NCBI RefSeq assembly: GCF_011075055.1
Contig: NW_025401108.1
Span: 186,001-250,000, forward strand
Source of the DNA: Mangifera indica
Taxonomy: Eukaryota > Streptophyta > Magnoliopsida > Sapindales > Anacardiaceae
Length of the DNA: 64,000 nucleotides
Direction: 5' to 3'
Shown: piece after piece, positions 38,800 to 52,540 of the stretch
Layout: each line of letters begins with the position of its first letter
How positions within the stretch are numbered: position 1 is the stretch's first letter
Program-made: the position numbers and the translations under genes
The notes under the pieces: model-generated
What the model was told of the DNA's origin: nothing
Database searches by the model: none
What the model saw: only the letters and a program-made list of their open reading frames with translations

Positions 38800-41700
38800 T
38801 AAAAGGAAAATAGTCAAAAGACCAAAAAAGTAAAATATATTATTACTAGAAATCACATAAATAAAAAAAAAGAATTTACCATGGTTATGACAACTCCATA
38901 AAAATAATATTTATTAAGGAAACATAAAAATTATATACAAATTCTTCTAATAAAATATTTAATGTCACTCTATTATTCATCTTTGTTAATTTGATTGATG
39001 TGGTATATATAAGATTTATTTCTAAAATTAGTTTTACAATGATAATTAAAAAAAAAATTAAATTAATCATTTTAGTGGGTTTATATTATTTTAGCCAACC
39101 CATTATGAGTTATATGAAGATAACCAAATATTTCAAACAATATTGAGATTGCCTTCATCTCTAACCTTTGAATACTATTCATTGAATCATTTCCAACTCC
39201 AATAATTAAAATTTGACTTAAAATCATGAAATTAGTGAGAAACTTGAATGAATTGAAGGTATGAAAATGTATTTTTGGTTATTTTGTTATTGGTATTAAA
39301 GATTTTGTATCACCCCTTTGAAAATCTTACCTTTCTAAGGAAGCTTAATAGACATACAAGGTAATAAAACTTTCAGCATAAACCATAAATACTCTCAAAT
39401 AAAACAAAATGTAAAATAACCTCAAATGTTATAAACGAATTATCAAAGTCAATTTGAGGAAAGTGTGTGTACATAATCCATAAACAAATGTTAATAACAT
39501 CATAAAACATAAAATATTTTAAAAATCCTCATACTTCTACCTGAGCTGAATTGTCGCCACACAACCATCAATCATATCTCACCTACAAAATCAAATAGAG
39601 AGGGGTGAGTGACAAACACTTAGTCATTACACAACTACCCCATATCTCATCCCTTCTACATGGCGTTTATTATATATCAACCTACGTGTTACAAATGGAT
39701 GCATGAGTCCTCTGTACGATCACCCTTCGGCCATTGGTATCTATAACCTAATCAATGAATGGTTGTGCATGCTTTATACATGACCATTTATTCGCACTTA
39801 AAATTCATAACAAAATCATTACACAATTACCCTATACCATGGTATAATTGTGCAGGAACTTGTCATGCATTATAAGAGATTAGAACGGAATAAAAATAAA
39901 AATTTGTATGAAAAATCCGATCCTTAGAATCAAAGGTCAAATTATGCATGTTAAAAAAGGATAGAAACCTACATACATGTGTTTGGTAGCTCATTCTCTT
40001 CAAATCTACCTCAAATCTATCCCATATTGAAAACACTTCCTTCATAATCTCTACAAGGTCTTACTCATCCACACATGAGCTCTACGACGACAAGGGGTCT
40101 TACAGGTGATAGTCTATGGAAACTTGTTAAATATATTGAAAGATTAGAGAAGAAATTTTGAAGAAATATAAAAACTAAAAGAGCGGCTAGGATTATGTTA
40201 TGTCATGAATTTATACTATAACCCTAATGACTCCTTCATACACTCCAACCCAAATCATTGGATATTTGCACAATTGACCCAAACCTTTTAATAATATTAT
40301 TGAGCCTTTAATTATGTTTTAAATATTTATTTCTAAATATTTTTAAACATAATTTTAGATATCTAAATTTACCAACCCAAAGTGATTCACTCTTTGTGTT
40401 TTACACTTTAATATTTCAAGTCATAACAAACATTCACTTATGTGCGTGACCCCTAGGTTCCCTAATATACTAGTAATGAATAAAATTCACGATTAATTTA
40501 CAATTAATCATCATTTTTATTCATAAACCACAAACAATCTTTAGCAAAACATCATAATCTCCTAAGATACTAAAAGTCTATATTAACTAATATAACCTTT
40601 TAGTGGTAGAGTTTATATGTAGTCAAATATCTTATATGTTGATATCTCATCAAGACCGAGGTACAAAAGTAATGTCAATATTAGTTATCTTGACTTCCAA
40701 GACAACGATTGGGTTGAATTGGATTTAGGCATTGATCCTTATCAACACCGTGGCCATATATTCCATTGGTTGTAGTTGTCAATCAAACATCATATGATAT
40801 CTTTTTCCTATACTAGGGGTGATGAATCCTCTAATGATCCACTATAGTCTTACTGCACTTTTCGACATAGTTGATCACTATTGCACTAATAACTCTTTGA
40901 AAAGATTATACTAGAGTAGTGTCAAACTAAACTAATTGGTCTATGAAATATTTCAATAACCTCAAGTCTAGGGATCATATGGATTACTATCTATTAAAGA
41001 ATATATTTCATAAATACTAGGGTTACCATCAATGTGGAATCATGTTGGGAGGTTTGTTTAGTGGACATGTAGTCAACATGCACTCACGTATTGTTCCAAA
41101 TTGACACTGACAACATTTATGTATGATTGTTTAATATTATAATAACCTTATTGTGTTATTTGTGTCTTTGTTTAAAATAATACTAAGATAGACGTTTCCA
41201 GATTTACCATCATATGTACTCATAGGATTTTCACAATCAAATGACACGTTAATCCCCTCGTTATAATTATACTAATCTAAGGGCATTCATCAAACATATA
41301 TCCAATAATACAAAAGACTAATAAATGAATAACTACCTTTTATTAATGATAAATAAGAACATCCTAAGATGATAATTACATAAACAACCTAAATAGACTG
41401 ACTTTAAAGCATATACTCTAACAAGTCATACATGATGGATTGGAGATAGGTTTTAGGCCATTCTCAACCATTTCTCTGTAACTTGATTATACCAAATCAA
41501 TTCCAGGATGTTTATAACATGTTCTAACATCACATAACATATAAAAACAACAAAAATCCTAATTCTCTTTCAAACCTTTAACTAGGGGTTTGATCGGGGT
41601 GAACTATAAATTGAAGTGTTATTTCGCTCTGACTAACAGTTGTTTAAAAAACATAAGAAAATCCTAATTTTGACTCTCAAACCTCTTCCACTCACAATTA

Positions 41701-42800
41701 GTCTAATCCTAAGGATTGCTAGCACTTTCCTTGTGTCCCTAATTACCTTTTCCTTGATTGTAGTAACTATGGTACCCCGGACAAGTAGTGGCTTTCCTTT
41801 CCTTATGGTAGATTTTATCACAAAGAGATCTTAGAGCGGAGACAACAACGTGGATAGAGTTTTCTAAATCGTGTATGTTTCTTCTCAATTTCATATGCAT
41901 CGATTCATTGCCTTAATTTAAGGTTTGAATTTTGTGTGCTTTGTATGAAGTTTTAAATATTTATTCTTATGCATTTATTCAAATTTTTGCACCAAACCTA
42001 ACAAAATACCAATTTACCCTCTCAATTTGATTGCATTAAAATTATATTTTGCCCTCTTTTGTTGAAATCTCGCTAGTAGATATGATTTGTTGCATATTAG
42101 TTAATTTATGCCTACCAACAAAAAATAAACCATTTCATAGCCAAAATTTGAATTTCAAGCCAAATAATGCACCTTAGCCTTACCAATTTCAACTTAATAA
42201 ACACAACATTCATAATTAAAAAATTAAAAAAAAGAATCTTAAACACCACCTTGGAGTAAAACACAAACCTATCCTTAAAACCATCACAACAATTATAAAA
42301 AAAAAAAAACTCTAAAAAAATGAATTATATACTTTCTACATGCCTTTGAACCTATTTCAAGCGAAATGTGATTATTGAGTGATAGATTTTTTGCCATAAT
42401 GGTTTGGAGTTTGGCTTTAAGTGAAGTTTGAATATAAACAACCTCGATCAAAACATCCTTTATATATTGGGGCAAATTCATCAAACTTTATTCTATTGGT
42501 ATAACCCTTGAAATATCATCTAATTTCATATACACCCCCTTAATTTTGAATATTTTAATTAACTACCCCAATATCAATATGGAATATTCAATACAGAATA
42601 TTAATATTTATTTCTCTATATGATTTTTAAAACTTTAATTTTTAGTGTTGGTAAATATTATTCTTCCAAAGGATTGTAGTAAAATCGCTCAGGTTTTAAC
42701 ATATAAAATTTTTATTCAATTTCAGGAGAAAATTGATTCCTCAAACAATGTTTCTATTTTTTATTTTTACGATTTAGAAATCCAATACACTTGCTTCTCA
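38800..42800. other. Gene-free stretch, part of it less AT-rich
   Basis: No gene is supported. From about 39450 to 41900 the sequence is more complex than its surroundings, and two segments about 2 kb apart look alike (ATAACATCATAAAACATAAA near 39500 and CTAACATCACATAACATATA near 41530). It may be a decayed retroelement, but no protein domain can be read. Confidence 0.35.
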
Positions 42801-42810
42801 AAGAAGTCTG

Positions 42811-43470
42811 TTTTGGAGTAATATTTGATTATTGTAATAATCTATTTATTATTATTATTATTATCTTATTTAGTTTGTAAAATAATAAAATATTTCAATA
42901 ATTTTTTATTATTAATGATAGTGTGACAAGAAAGATATGAGATAATTTGATTACCACATCCATTTTATATATTAAAATATTATCAGTGTAATCTTAATTT
43001 TATTACTATTTTATCCTTATTTATTAGAATTTTAAGACAAAAATACCCTTGATTTTCAATTAAAATAATAAATAATATAAAAATTATTTAAAAAATATAT
43101 ATTGCTAATTGGATAACAACTAGAAAATAATTTAATTTATTTATTTCATAATTTGATAATATGAAAAAAAAAATTAGACTATATTATTAATATGGAGAAT
43201 ATTTTATAAAATACATAAAACAAATATTTTAATATAAAATATGCTAGTTTAATTAAACATAATGCTAATTTATACCTAATAATCTTTTAAAGATATTTAA
43301 GTAAAATAATATATTAATATTTTTTTGTTACTTCAATCAAATATAATAATTACTTTTACCCGTCAAATTTATAAAATGTAGTAATATTAAATATCCAGTT
43401 TTTTTAGATAATTTATTTTGATGAGAATTTTCATTTTTAGTAATAAAAAATAATCTAAATCAAATGTACA
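42811..43470. mobile_element. Degenerate Tourist-like MITE
   Basis: The interior (AAGTAAAATAATATATTAATATTTTTTTGTTAC and AATCAAATATAATAATTAC parts) and inward-facing TTTGATTATTGTAATAATC against its inverse TAATAAAAAATAATCTAAATC match the family at 1007. Terminal GGGGC motifs are lost. Confidence 0.45.
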
Positions 43471-43653
43471 TAAATTAGCATACTACAATGTTTGAAAGTA
43501 AGAAACAAACAATGGTATTGAACCATGATAGAAATCTGAAGACATTTTTATTAATTAAATATAATATATATTGAATATATATTTTTGGCTAAACTAATTA
43601 CTATTTTTAAATTTAAAAACATTGTAAAATGATGATTCGATGTAAAATACTAA

Positions 43654-44426
43654 TGGTGTGTTTGGTTTAGATAATATTTTATTACTAAAAATAAAAATTC
43701 TCATAAAAATAAATGAACTGAAAGATTACTAAGTATTAATTTATTATTATATTTAATAAGATTGGTGTATATAAATAATTATTATATTTAGTTGAAGGTC
43801 ATGAATAATAATATATTATTTTTCTTAAATACTTTTAAAAGATTATTGAATATAAATAAATGTTGTATTTAGTTAAACTAACATATTTTATATTATAATA
43901 TTTGTTTTGTATGTTTTTTAAAATATATTTTATATAATAATATTTTATAATATTTTATTAAGAAATAGAATAATTAAATTATTTTTTAATTATCATCTTA
44001 TTATCAATATATTTTTTTATGTATTATCTATTGTATTTATTATTTTAATTGAAAATTATAAGTATTTTTGGTTTTACAATTTAATATATAAGGGTAAAAT
44101 AGTAATAAAATTAATATACCTTTACTAATATGTTAATATCTAGCTGAATAATATGGGAAGAAAAGTTATTTTTCTTAGCGATTAAAGAAGTGAATTGAAT
44201 CACTCTCGGGTCTAAGACTACTTAGTGGGAGGAAGGTCAGTGAATAAATCAAGTAGGAGTGCAACTACTTGATTAGAGTTTAGAGTTTAGGGTTTAGAAG
44301 TTCAAATATTATTTATTATATTATCATTAATAATATGAAAATATTGAAATATTTTATTATTTTACAAGTCAAATAATTAAAACAATAATAATAATAAAAG
44401 ATAGAGTATTTCAAACTGAACTCCTC
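43654..44426. mobile_element. Tourist-like MITE with TAA duplication and an inner insertion
   Basis: It starts TGGTGTGTTTGGTTTAGATA and ends TTTCAAACTGAACTCCTC, with TAA on both sides (43651-43653 and 44427-44429). It is longer than its sisters because 44150-44310 holds an unrelated, less AT-rich piece. Confidence 0.6.
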
Positions 44427-45199
44427 TAATAACATTGATGACATAAGATAAATAGCAAAAAATGTGGATAAGTGAATAATCAACATGACATGATTATGTG
44501 GTAAGGTGACGTGACGTGACATGATATGATAAGGTGAGATAGTCTGATGAGTTGAAGTCGTATGTATATGAAATTTCTAAATCGTATGAGACAATTTTAG
44601 CTAGAGTTTTAATTTAAGTTTTTTGTTATTTTTTGAAGTCTTTTTTTCTAAAATCAATTTTCTATTGACATAGAGTTTCAATGAATAGAATAATATTATA
44701 TATATAAACAAATAATTCAAATTTATTTGTATAAATTGAGATAATATTATCTAATTAGGTGATTTTGAAGTAAGAAAAAAATAAACAGTCATATCACTTA
44801 ATCATGGGTTATCACTTTAACTTATACAAATAAGTTTATACAATTTATTTGTATATATAATTTTATTCTAAAACTAAGTCTTCAAAGAGTTTTAATTTGA
44901 TTTAAGAAATCAAGAATTTTTAGGATTAATTATTCGAGAATTTAATATTAGTAAAAGTATATTAAAATTATTTACTTTTAAATATATATTATTTAATAAA
45001 ATTAATTAAATTATAAGTAAAACTATGTATAAACAAATTCTATAAACTAATATGATAGTATCTAATTAAGTGATTTTTATATGAAAAAATAAACAATTAC
45101 ATCATTCAATCATAAGTTATCACCTCAAGTTGTACACATAATTTTACTCATAAAATTAGAATTTTCTCTAACATAATATAAATATATAAAATAAATAGA

Positions 45200-45201
<2 letters not shown>

Positions 45202-45231
<30 letters not shown>
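45202..45231. repeat. AT dinucleotide microsatellite
   Basis: About 15 AT units. Confidence 0.9.
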
Positions 45232-45237
<6 letters not shown>

Positions 45238-45942
45238 ATATAATTTATGATTTGATTTGATTTAAAAATTATAGAAATCATAATCCAAACTAAAAATTGT
45301 ATTTTAAAAGTTTATCAATTTAAATTAAATTATTTTACAAATAAAATTAAATAAAACTATAATTTTTAAATAATTCGATTTGATTTTACTATTATAATCA
45401 AATTTTACAAAGTTCTCATTGAGATGAGAGGACAATCAAATTATGTTAATCCATGTCTAATCAAAATCTTTTATTGAGATGCTTAAGGCATATTATTGGT
45501 GTTGAGTGGTCATGAGTCAGCCATTAAACCTAGAGTTTTATTTGATAATATAATTGATTCGTATCAAGATAATCCGAGTCAGGGGTAGGACACTGAAAAA
45601 AATAAAAAATGAAAAACTACCGGGGAAAAATTAGTGCGAACTTTCGATTTACTTTCACCTGCACCTGCCCCAATCTCCACTCCACCTTCCCCAATCTACA
45701 CTCCACCTTTCCCATTTCGCCATCAACGGCCATCAACAAGCCAAACCACTCACCAAAACTCATCTCATTGTAGCATCATTATCATCTTTTTCTTCATCTG
45801 CGTCTTCGTCTCCGTCGTCTTCCTTTGCTTTCTTTATAGAAAAACCTTTAGCCAACACAAACAAAAACATTTAACACAACCACCTCACTTCCAACACAAA
45901 CAAACGAGCTCCACCAACCTCCACTACACTTTGGTGTTCGTG

Positions 45943-45960
45943 ATGATGGGTGTTGTGTAA
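45943..45960 (+). promoter_or_regulatory. Short upstream open reading frame in the leader of the coiled-coil gene
   Basis: ATGATGGGTGTTGTGTAA encodes MMGVV and stops 54 nt before the main ATG at 46015. If the leader includes this part, ribosomes would meet it first, which could lower translation. The leader upstream is pyrimidine-rich with a repeated CCCCAATCTxCACTCCACC (near 45669-45710). Confidence 0.35.
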
Positions 45961-46014
45961 AAAGATTGTATTTTTATATTTATATTTGTTTAAGTCAAGT
46001 TACTTTTGGCCCTC

Positions 46015-49000
46015 ATGTTGTTCTTGCTTTTAGTTTTTTCTTTCTTGTTCTTGTCCATCATCTTCGTTGTGTGTGTCATTATTACCCTCAAGAAAACTGA
46101 TTGTCTTGAACAAGTGGAGAAGGAGTATGCATTAGCTTTGAAGAATGCTTCGGTCAGTCAAGAGCGGGAAAATGACCAGAACCCATTGGCAGCACAGCTG
46201 TTGCTTGAGATCCTGCCGGCGAAAACTGCTGCCAAATGGGCGAAATTTTTTGCCAAGAAAAAGTGTGAGAATCCGGACGGGAATGGGTTGGGTCACGAGA
46301 AGGAGGTGGATGAGAGTAGTGACGGTGCAGGGTCAGGTGGGGATGATAGTAAGATAGTGAAGAAGAAGAAGAAGAAAAGTAAGAAGAAGAAATTGGATTC
46401 CAAAGGTGAAGAAGAAAGTAATGGTGAAGAGAAGGAGGGTGAGGAAAAAGATAAAAGAAATTCGGATTCGGATAATTTGAAACACGAATTGGTTTATTTA
46501 TATCCATTTACAGGATCAAGTAGTGCAACTCAGAGGAAGATCAAGCAACAGTATGATCATCTTGTTCAGTGTCATGAAAGCAAAAAGTTGACACTTGCCC
46601 AGGTTAAATTTTGTTCTTTTATTTCCTTTTTGTTTCTGTAAAGTTTATGTTTTTGTTTATTTATTTTGGTTAAATTATAAGTTTATTGAGGGTTGGAAAC
46701 TGATTTTGTTGAATTATTATTATTATCGTGATCATCATTATTATTATTATTTTAAATTTAGATCTGGTTTGTTATGCCATTTGGAGAAAAATACTCATTT
46801 AAAACGTTTATTTTTCCCTCTCTTTTGGCGTGTGGGGGAAGGCACCTGGTTGAGAAATTACTTGTTCATGCTAAGCGGCTGTTAACATAATTTGCAGAAC
46901 AAAAACTTTTGTTTTGAGTCCAGGGTCCATTAATGAGTGAGTTTTTTTTTATGAGATGGTGAGCTGATCATATCCAATAATATGGCTCATCAATGGCACA
47001 TAGAGATGAATTTGTAATTAAACAATTAGAGGTGTGCAAGAAAACCTTCATGCTACAATTAATAGTGCTTATCTTTTCGAAGTGGGTTATGATTTTATAC
47101 CAGTGGTTGTTTGACATGATAGATTTAGAGATCAAGCACCTTTACCTGTTTGACAATGACCTTGTAACCGTAGAATTTATGAATGGAAGTGCACAATGAC
47201 ATTTTTGTTAGTAAAGGCTTTATTTGTTGCATATGCTAAGGGGACATAAGGAGGATTTCTTTTACCAGGTCTAATGCTCTGGAAGAAGGCTGCTTAAATT
47301 ATATGTGAATCGTGCTCAGTGGACTTGTTAGGTGTGTAGAAAGCATGATTAGTTTTCTTTTTCGTAAAAGTTGAGGGGATAGAGTGCAGCAGTTAGTTCT
47401 AATTACTTGGATTACAAAAGGACTGGGTAGAGAGGAGAAGTGTTTTCTGTGGATTTTAGATAAAAAAGTAAAATATTAACCAGTGGCATCTATGGGCTGA
47501 TGGAGGGAGGAATAGTATCACTTTTGTCATAACATAACGTAGATTTTAGGTCACACTATGATCTCCTTTACTAACTTACGATGGAAAAGGGGTTGGGGAG
47601 TGGTGTTGGAATTCCAGTCTGTTCTAGAGTGGTTCACTCTGTTTCAAGTGGTTTTCTTTCTCCTGTTTTGTGTGCATGCATGTGTGTTTGCTTTTCTTGG
47701 TTTACATGTACTAATACTAATGAAAAAAATATGCACCTTTTGTTCAATGATAGGATTGACCTTTAATGTTGTAAATACAAATCACAGTTGTAGTTGATTA
47801 TCCTGTTACTTTGGGGCTTACTGATGTAAAATTGATATTAGGTGGAAGTTTGAAATGCATTCTACTGATAGGATAAAAGCCTTTAATGTGTTACACATAC
47901 AACTAAAATACTTTAGGACCATTTACTTGAAAACTTGTTAATGTAAAACTGAGATTAAGTGAAAATCTAAAATGCCTTCTCCTAAAATTTTGGATCAGAC
48001 TATCTGAGCTAAAAAGCTGTACCATGTTGAGTCTAGATTCAACAGCGAAACTTTGCAGGCTTATAATTTTTAATTTTCCCTCAAAAAGTCATGCATGAGG
48101 CAGATATGTGCATGTGACATCACATGTTTATGAAACAATTTATGGTGAAACTTTCCTGGGAGAATTGAGATATAACCATTATGAACTTGTTGTTTCCTTT
48201 TTCTGATTCTCTTGTACTGCTTGATATAAGTAGACTTTTGAGTTGTCCTACCTGGAGAAATGATGATGAAAATTTGATAAGGTTTGAGTTTGTATTGTAA
48301 TCACTCCATGAATCCCTTTCTATCTGTTTTTGCTTGAGCTGGTGCAGCACAAGAAGGTGATGATATGTTGTATCACAATGCAAAGCACGTGTTTATAATC
48401 TCTTTGTGCAATTTGTTCTTTTTGCTATATTTTATTTTAATAAGCTAAGCCTGCAATTTGGCTCATGCTGCACTCTACTAGATATCAGAATGTGCAAATT
48501 TAGAAGAACTTTGTAGTTCAGTTTGTTCTTGTCTGATGGATAGATTGATCACAAAGTTATGTGAATTGTTCTGGGTATCATAATTAGAAAATCCTTGCAT
48601 ACGTAAGCTGTGTGGCGTTTGGAAAACTAAATATTGCTATTATATTTACATATTAATACTGTTACATCTGCAACATAACAATTCTTTATTTTATTGCATA
48701 ATACAGGTGGCAGAATTTGCTCATTGTTTGACAGAGGCCAAAGATGATTTAGAGCACAAGTCAGTTTGAAAATAATTTTCCGAAAGCAAAATATCTATTT
48801 ATTCTAATTTTTTAATATTCGTGACAAATCACCATCTTTTGTTTCTTTTGAAGTCTTTATTATATTCTATTTCCTCATTGCAGTGAATAATTTTCTTTTC
48901 TGCTGTTTCGTTGTTTGTAACTTAATTTTCTGACCTAATAGGTCCAATTAGTTTTTGATCGATTGTGCTTACATGCTTTGTGTCTCCTATGTGACCTCGT

Positions 49001-50221
49001 ACTACAACTTTTCTGTCCTCAAGACTTCCATTTAAACTTTAAAATTTCTTTATCCTCTGACTCCCTTGTTTTACGTTGTAGTTTTCTACGAATTTCTGAT
49101 CTATTAACTAGTCCTATCTAAATTTCACTTCCCCAAGCTTCTCCTGAATCAGAACTTAGATAATTCTTCAAATTTGTATTACAGGTCTGAGGCCATTAAC
49201 CGCAAGTTTACAATAACAAAGGCTCTGTTAAACAAGGCAGATAGATCATCAGTTGATCGCATTTGCCAACAGGTGATTTCTAGATTTTATTTGATATAGT
49301 TGTAGAATGGAGTAGGTACCATGTTTATTGGTCTTTTCTAAAAGAGGATTACTTCATTGATCCCATTAGTTATTCAAGCTAGAGAAGGAACAAAAGAGAT
49401 TAGAGGATGATGCATTTGTCTATAATTGGCTTCAACGACAGCTTAAGCTTTCACCAGTATACAAGAAGGTAACAAGTCAAACAGTTAAGCTGGGATTATA
49501 GTTGATTGCGGGCTTTTAATCAAAGTTGTGCTTGTTTTGGATGCTTTCTTGTGCTTTAAGAATAAGTTCTTCATAAATTTATATGCATACAGATAATATT
49601 GAATAACTGTAATTACAACATGAAGGAACACCATCATATTTATGTATTTCTGTATCTGTTGCTGTAAAAAATATTATCATAGATTGTGAGAGATGAGCTC
49701 AAAACTGGACTTGTCATTTTTTTTTTTTTTGCATAACAACAGCAACACTCATTTAGAATGATGTAATATACATGGATTTTTGCAGGTTGGTGGTTTTCAT
49801 CTCAGATACTATGCACAAAAGAGTAAAAGTTAATATTTTGTTTAACGATTATTTGATTAGATTGTTTGACTGATTCTGTCTTCATACTTGCAAATATCTC
49901 TTTCTCCTGTATTCTCATAGTTGTGATCTATTTATTAAAGATGCTTGAAGTTCATGCTTCCATGGAGGAGAAGGCCAAGTCCACTGAGTCGACAAAAAGC
50001 ACAGACACAGAAGAATTTACTGACATTTCTTTTGAGGAACTATTAGCACAAGAGAAGAAGGATTCGTTTTGGTTTGTTGCTTATCTGAAATTCCTATCTG
50101 CTAACAAAATTTTGATTTTATTCCAAATGTTCTTTTCCCATTGCTTATCAAATTACATTTTTCTTAAATTTCTACACTCAGGCAAAAGAATGGGAGATCG
50201 AGATTGTCCCCCGGCAGATGA
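46015..50221 (+). CDS. Plant-specific membrane-anchored lysine-rich coiled-coil protein, function unknown
   Basis: Six exons, 46015-46602, 48707-48759, 49185-49272, 49370-49468, 49941-50071 and 50182-50221, with GT-AG borders and consistent phases, give 332 aa. Residues 1-24 are strongly hydrophobic (LFLLLVFSFLFLSIIF..), a signal anchor or signal peptide. Residues about 80-155 are low-complexity, acidic and very lysine-rich (KKKKKKSKKKK, EEESNGEEKEGEE). From about 160 on is a conserved-looking helical part: LYPFTGSSSATQRKIKQQYD, FTITKALLNKADRSS, KLEKEQKRLEDDAFVYNWLQ, then ISFEELLAQEKKDSFWQ and a short basic tail. I recall similar uncharacterised proteins in other dicots but know no function. 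Intron 1 (2.1 kb) lacks any visible gene. An open frame just upstream (45634-45957) starts only with GTG and is separated by a stop, so I leave it out. Confidence 0.8.
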
Positions 50222-51900
50222 CATTGTTTAGCAGCTTTAGTTAACTGTACTTGTGGAATCAGTTTTTGTAGTATGTATTTCTAATACCTAAAACTATGCA
50301 TCATTGCAGTAAATTTTCTATTTTCGGTTGCCTATATGCTTCCTTTGGTTGTTTTGTTGAAGAAAATAATGGTCTTGACATCTTCTTTTGATTTTTCTGT
50401 TTAGGTTTTTGAGGCGGCAACTACTCAATCCGATACACAATGAACCTTGATGTAGTATACCATGTTCTTATGGATTTTGGCATCTATAATTACTAACCAT
50501 CACAAAATTGATTCAGCATCCTGCCAAAACCCTATTTACATAGCTTCTGATGTATAAAATGTTTTTCATGGAATTGCAACTTGATAAAAATGTTTATCAT
50601 GACAATAGAACTCCAGGGCCATACCGACCGAAGCTTTGAACTTGACAGGGTGGTGCTTTCTGCTGTTATTAGAGGTCTGAGAAGTTTTTGCCGAACTACC
50701 AGGAGCCCCTCTTTGTTTCACTTGTGGGTTGGGTAATTTTGGCTATAGTAGAAGCCAATTATAACAAGTGAAAACATTCAACCATTGCAACAATTCCCCG
50801 TTGGTTGGTTTTGTTCTGTACTTCTTATGATTTGGCATTCTTGTGTTGATCAATCAGCAGGAAAATCTGTGTTAGTTTTATTGGTTCCTCGAATGAAATG
50901 GTCGTACTTGGCCCATGTTTGTGGGTAATGTTGCCAAGTGAATGCCCACAAAAACTGATATGTCTGTGCCCAGTATGTGCTTTAACCCAGTGTGTGCTTA
51001 TCAGTGATATGATGAATGCAGAGGCGGGGAGCGAGTTGTTCAAATGAATATGACTGCATTCCTTGTCTATTAAGTCTGCAGTACTAATTTCACTTCGGAA
51101 ATCAACCGTCATCCACTTGCTTCGATATCTCCAACAACTAACTTTCATCATAATATCATGCTGAAACTTACTGAAATGAAATTAAATGTTAGTGAACTTC
51201 AAAGGTTAGTTTGAGTGGTGAAAGTAAAAGAGACCGACTGATGGTGAAAGCGAAAGAGACCGATTAGCTTGACGGACCAGTACCCTTGTTATTACTTGAA
51301 CCACATTTAATTTTCTTGGTTCAGCTGCCTCTGCAACATCACATCTTATTAAATTAACATGGGATCTACTTGCCTGAATTAATTCTTGTACTGCGCGGTG
51401 GGTGATTACTTCGGTCAGTAATGACCACAATTTTGTGGCTTAGAAAATTTCCCAAAAAGTGGCAATTGATTTTTTTTTTTAATTTTTTGTCGGACCAATA
51501 CATTATCTTATAATTAATTACATCGAACAGAACAAACTCTAAATTCAATAACTGATTATATAATTATTAAATCAAGTAAGTTAAAAGATTCATATATTTT
51601 TATACATGAAACTTTTTCTTTTACTATGCAAACTATCTTTTAGAGTAATGGTAATTGATTTTTTCTTTTTTCAGTACATATAGACAAAAGAAACAAAATA
51701 AAGCATATGTATAAAGAAAATTTGGATTTTAATTAGTCGGTTGTGGTTTTTATACTAGTTCTTTTGTTTTTCATGCTTGTTAGGATATAAAAAAGTCGTA
51801 CTTTTTATAATTTGAATATTTATACAACTTTGTGTCTTAGATGATGGTGAGATAGGGGATTCACATCAATTCCTCATTAGAGGGTCAAACTCTAGATACT
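50222..51900. other. 3' region of the coiled-coil gene and spacer
   Basis: The first 300 bp or so are likely 3' untranslated. The stretch 50630-51430 is less AT-rich and may be transcribed or a gene relic. Its minus-strand frames do not match any family I know. Confidence 0.4.
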
Positions 51901-51999
51901 ACAATAAATACATAAGGAAATGATACTATGGAACTTGATGAAATACAAGGATCAAGTAAGTTGGATGTCATAGTTGTAGGAAAGAACAATGTGCCAAAT

Positions 52000-52540
52000 A
52001 GGTCTCAGGTAGGTATGTCAAATGGTCAAGACAACTCGGCTCGCACAAAAAAAGCACGACTTGCATTGGCACAACTCATTGGTCGTGTTGGGGGCCTTTG
52101 GGTAAGGCCCACAAGCTACTGTAACATTATTCATAAAAAATAAAATAATTTTAAAAAAATAAAAATTATATAATATGGTTAACTAGTCTGCAAAGCATGT
52201 GGGTTGACCTATTAAAGGTCTACAAAGGCACAATCTATGAAACCCTTGTCATGCCCCAAGCCCTGCCATTCCAATAGGATAAAACATCCTACAAGGCCCA
52301 TCCTTTGGAGGGCCTCGGCACCACACGAGTTGTGGTCACGCTGAATTTATCCATATACATGTTTGGTCTCAAGTTTGGAATTTCTTTGATGCAATTTCAA
52401 AGATTTCCAAGGATGGTAACAAAAGGTGCAAATGTAGAAGTGTAAAGAAATATATGTTCGTGATGAAAAATATGGACCATGTAATCTCATTAGATATTTT
52501 AAAACGTGTGTTAGGAGTCATATTCATGACATTGCACTAG
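52000..52540 (+). pseudogene. Relic of a hAT-type transposase N-terminus (BED zinc finger), frameshifted
   Basis: Around 52361-52520 the plus strand reads VWSQVWNFFDAISK, then SKDGNKRCKCRS, then after a one-base shift near 52440 CKEIYVRDEKYGPCNLIRYF and KTC. This is the BED finger pattern (W..F, C..C, L..H..C), but the expected histidine is Tyr and the frame is broken. Just upstream (about 52000-52110) a TAGGTATGTCAAATGGTCAA..GGCTCGCAC segment resembles a plant hAT terminus. The rest of the transposase is absent. It is not functional. Confidence 0.55.

Noticed and set aside
44270..44300. GTTTAGAGTTTAGGGTTTAG, similar to plant telomere repeat
   Set aside because: Only one exact TTTAGGG unit occurs; too short to call an interstitial telomere tract.
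45634..45960. 108-codon frame with a hydrophobic stretch before the coiled-coil gene
   Set aside because: It opens with GTG and has no ATG until the last five codons; the hydrophobic stretch reflects a T-rich leader. It is in the same frame as the gene but closed by a stop.
50825..51430. Two minus-strand frames downstream of the coiled-coil gene
   Set aside because: They have no recognisable domain and no supporting splice sites; they could be antisense to a long 3' region.
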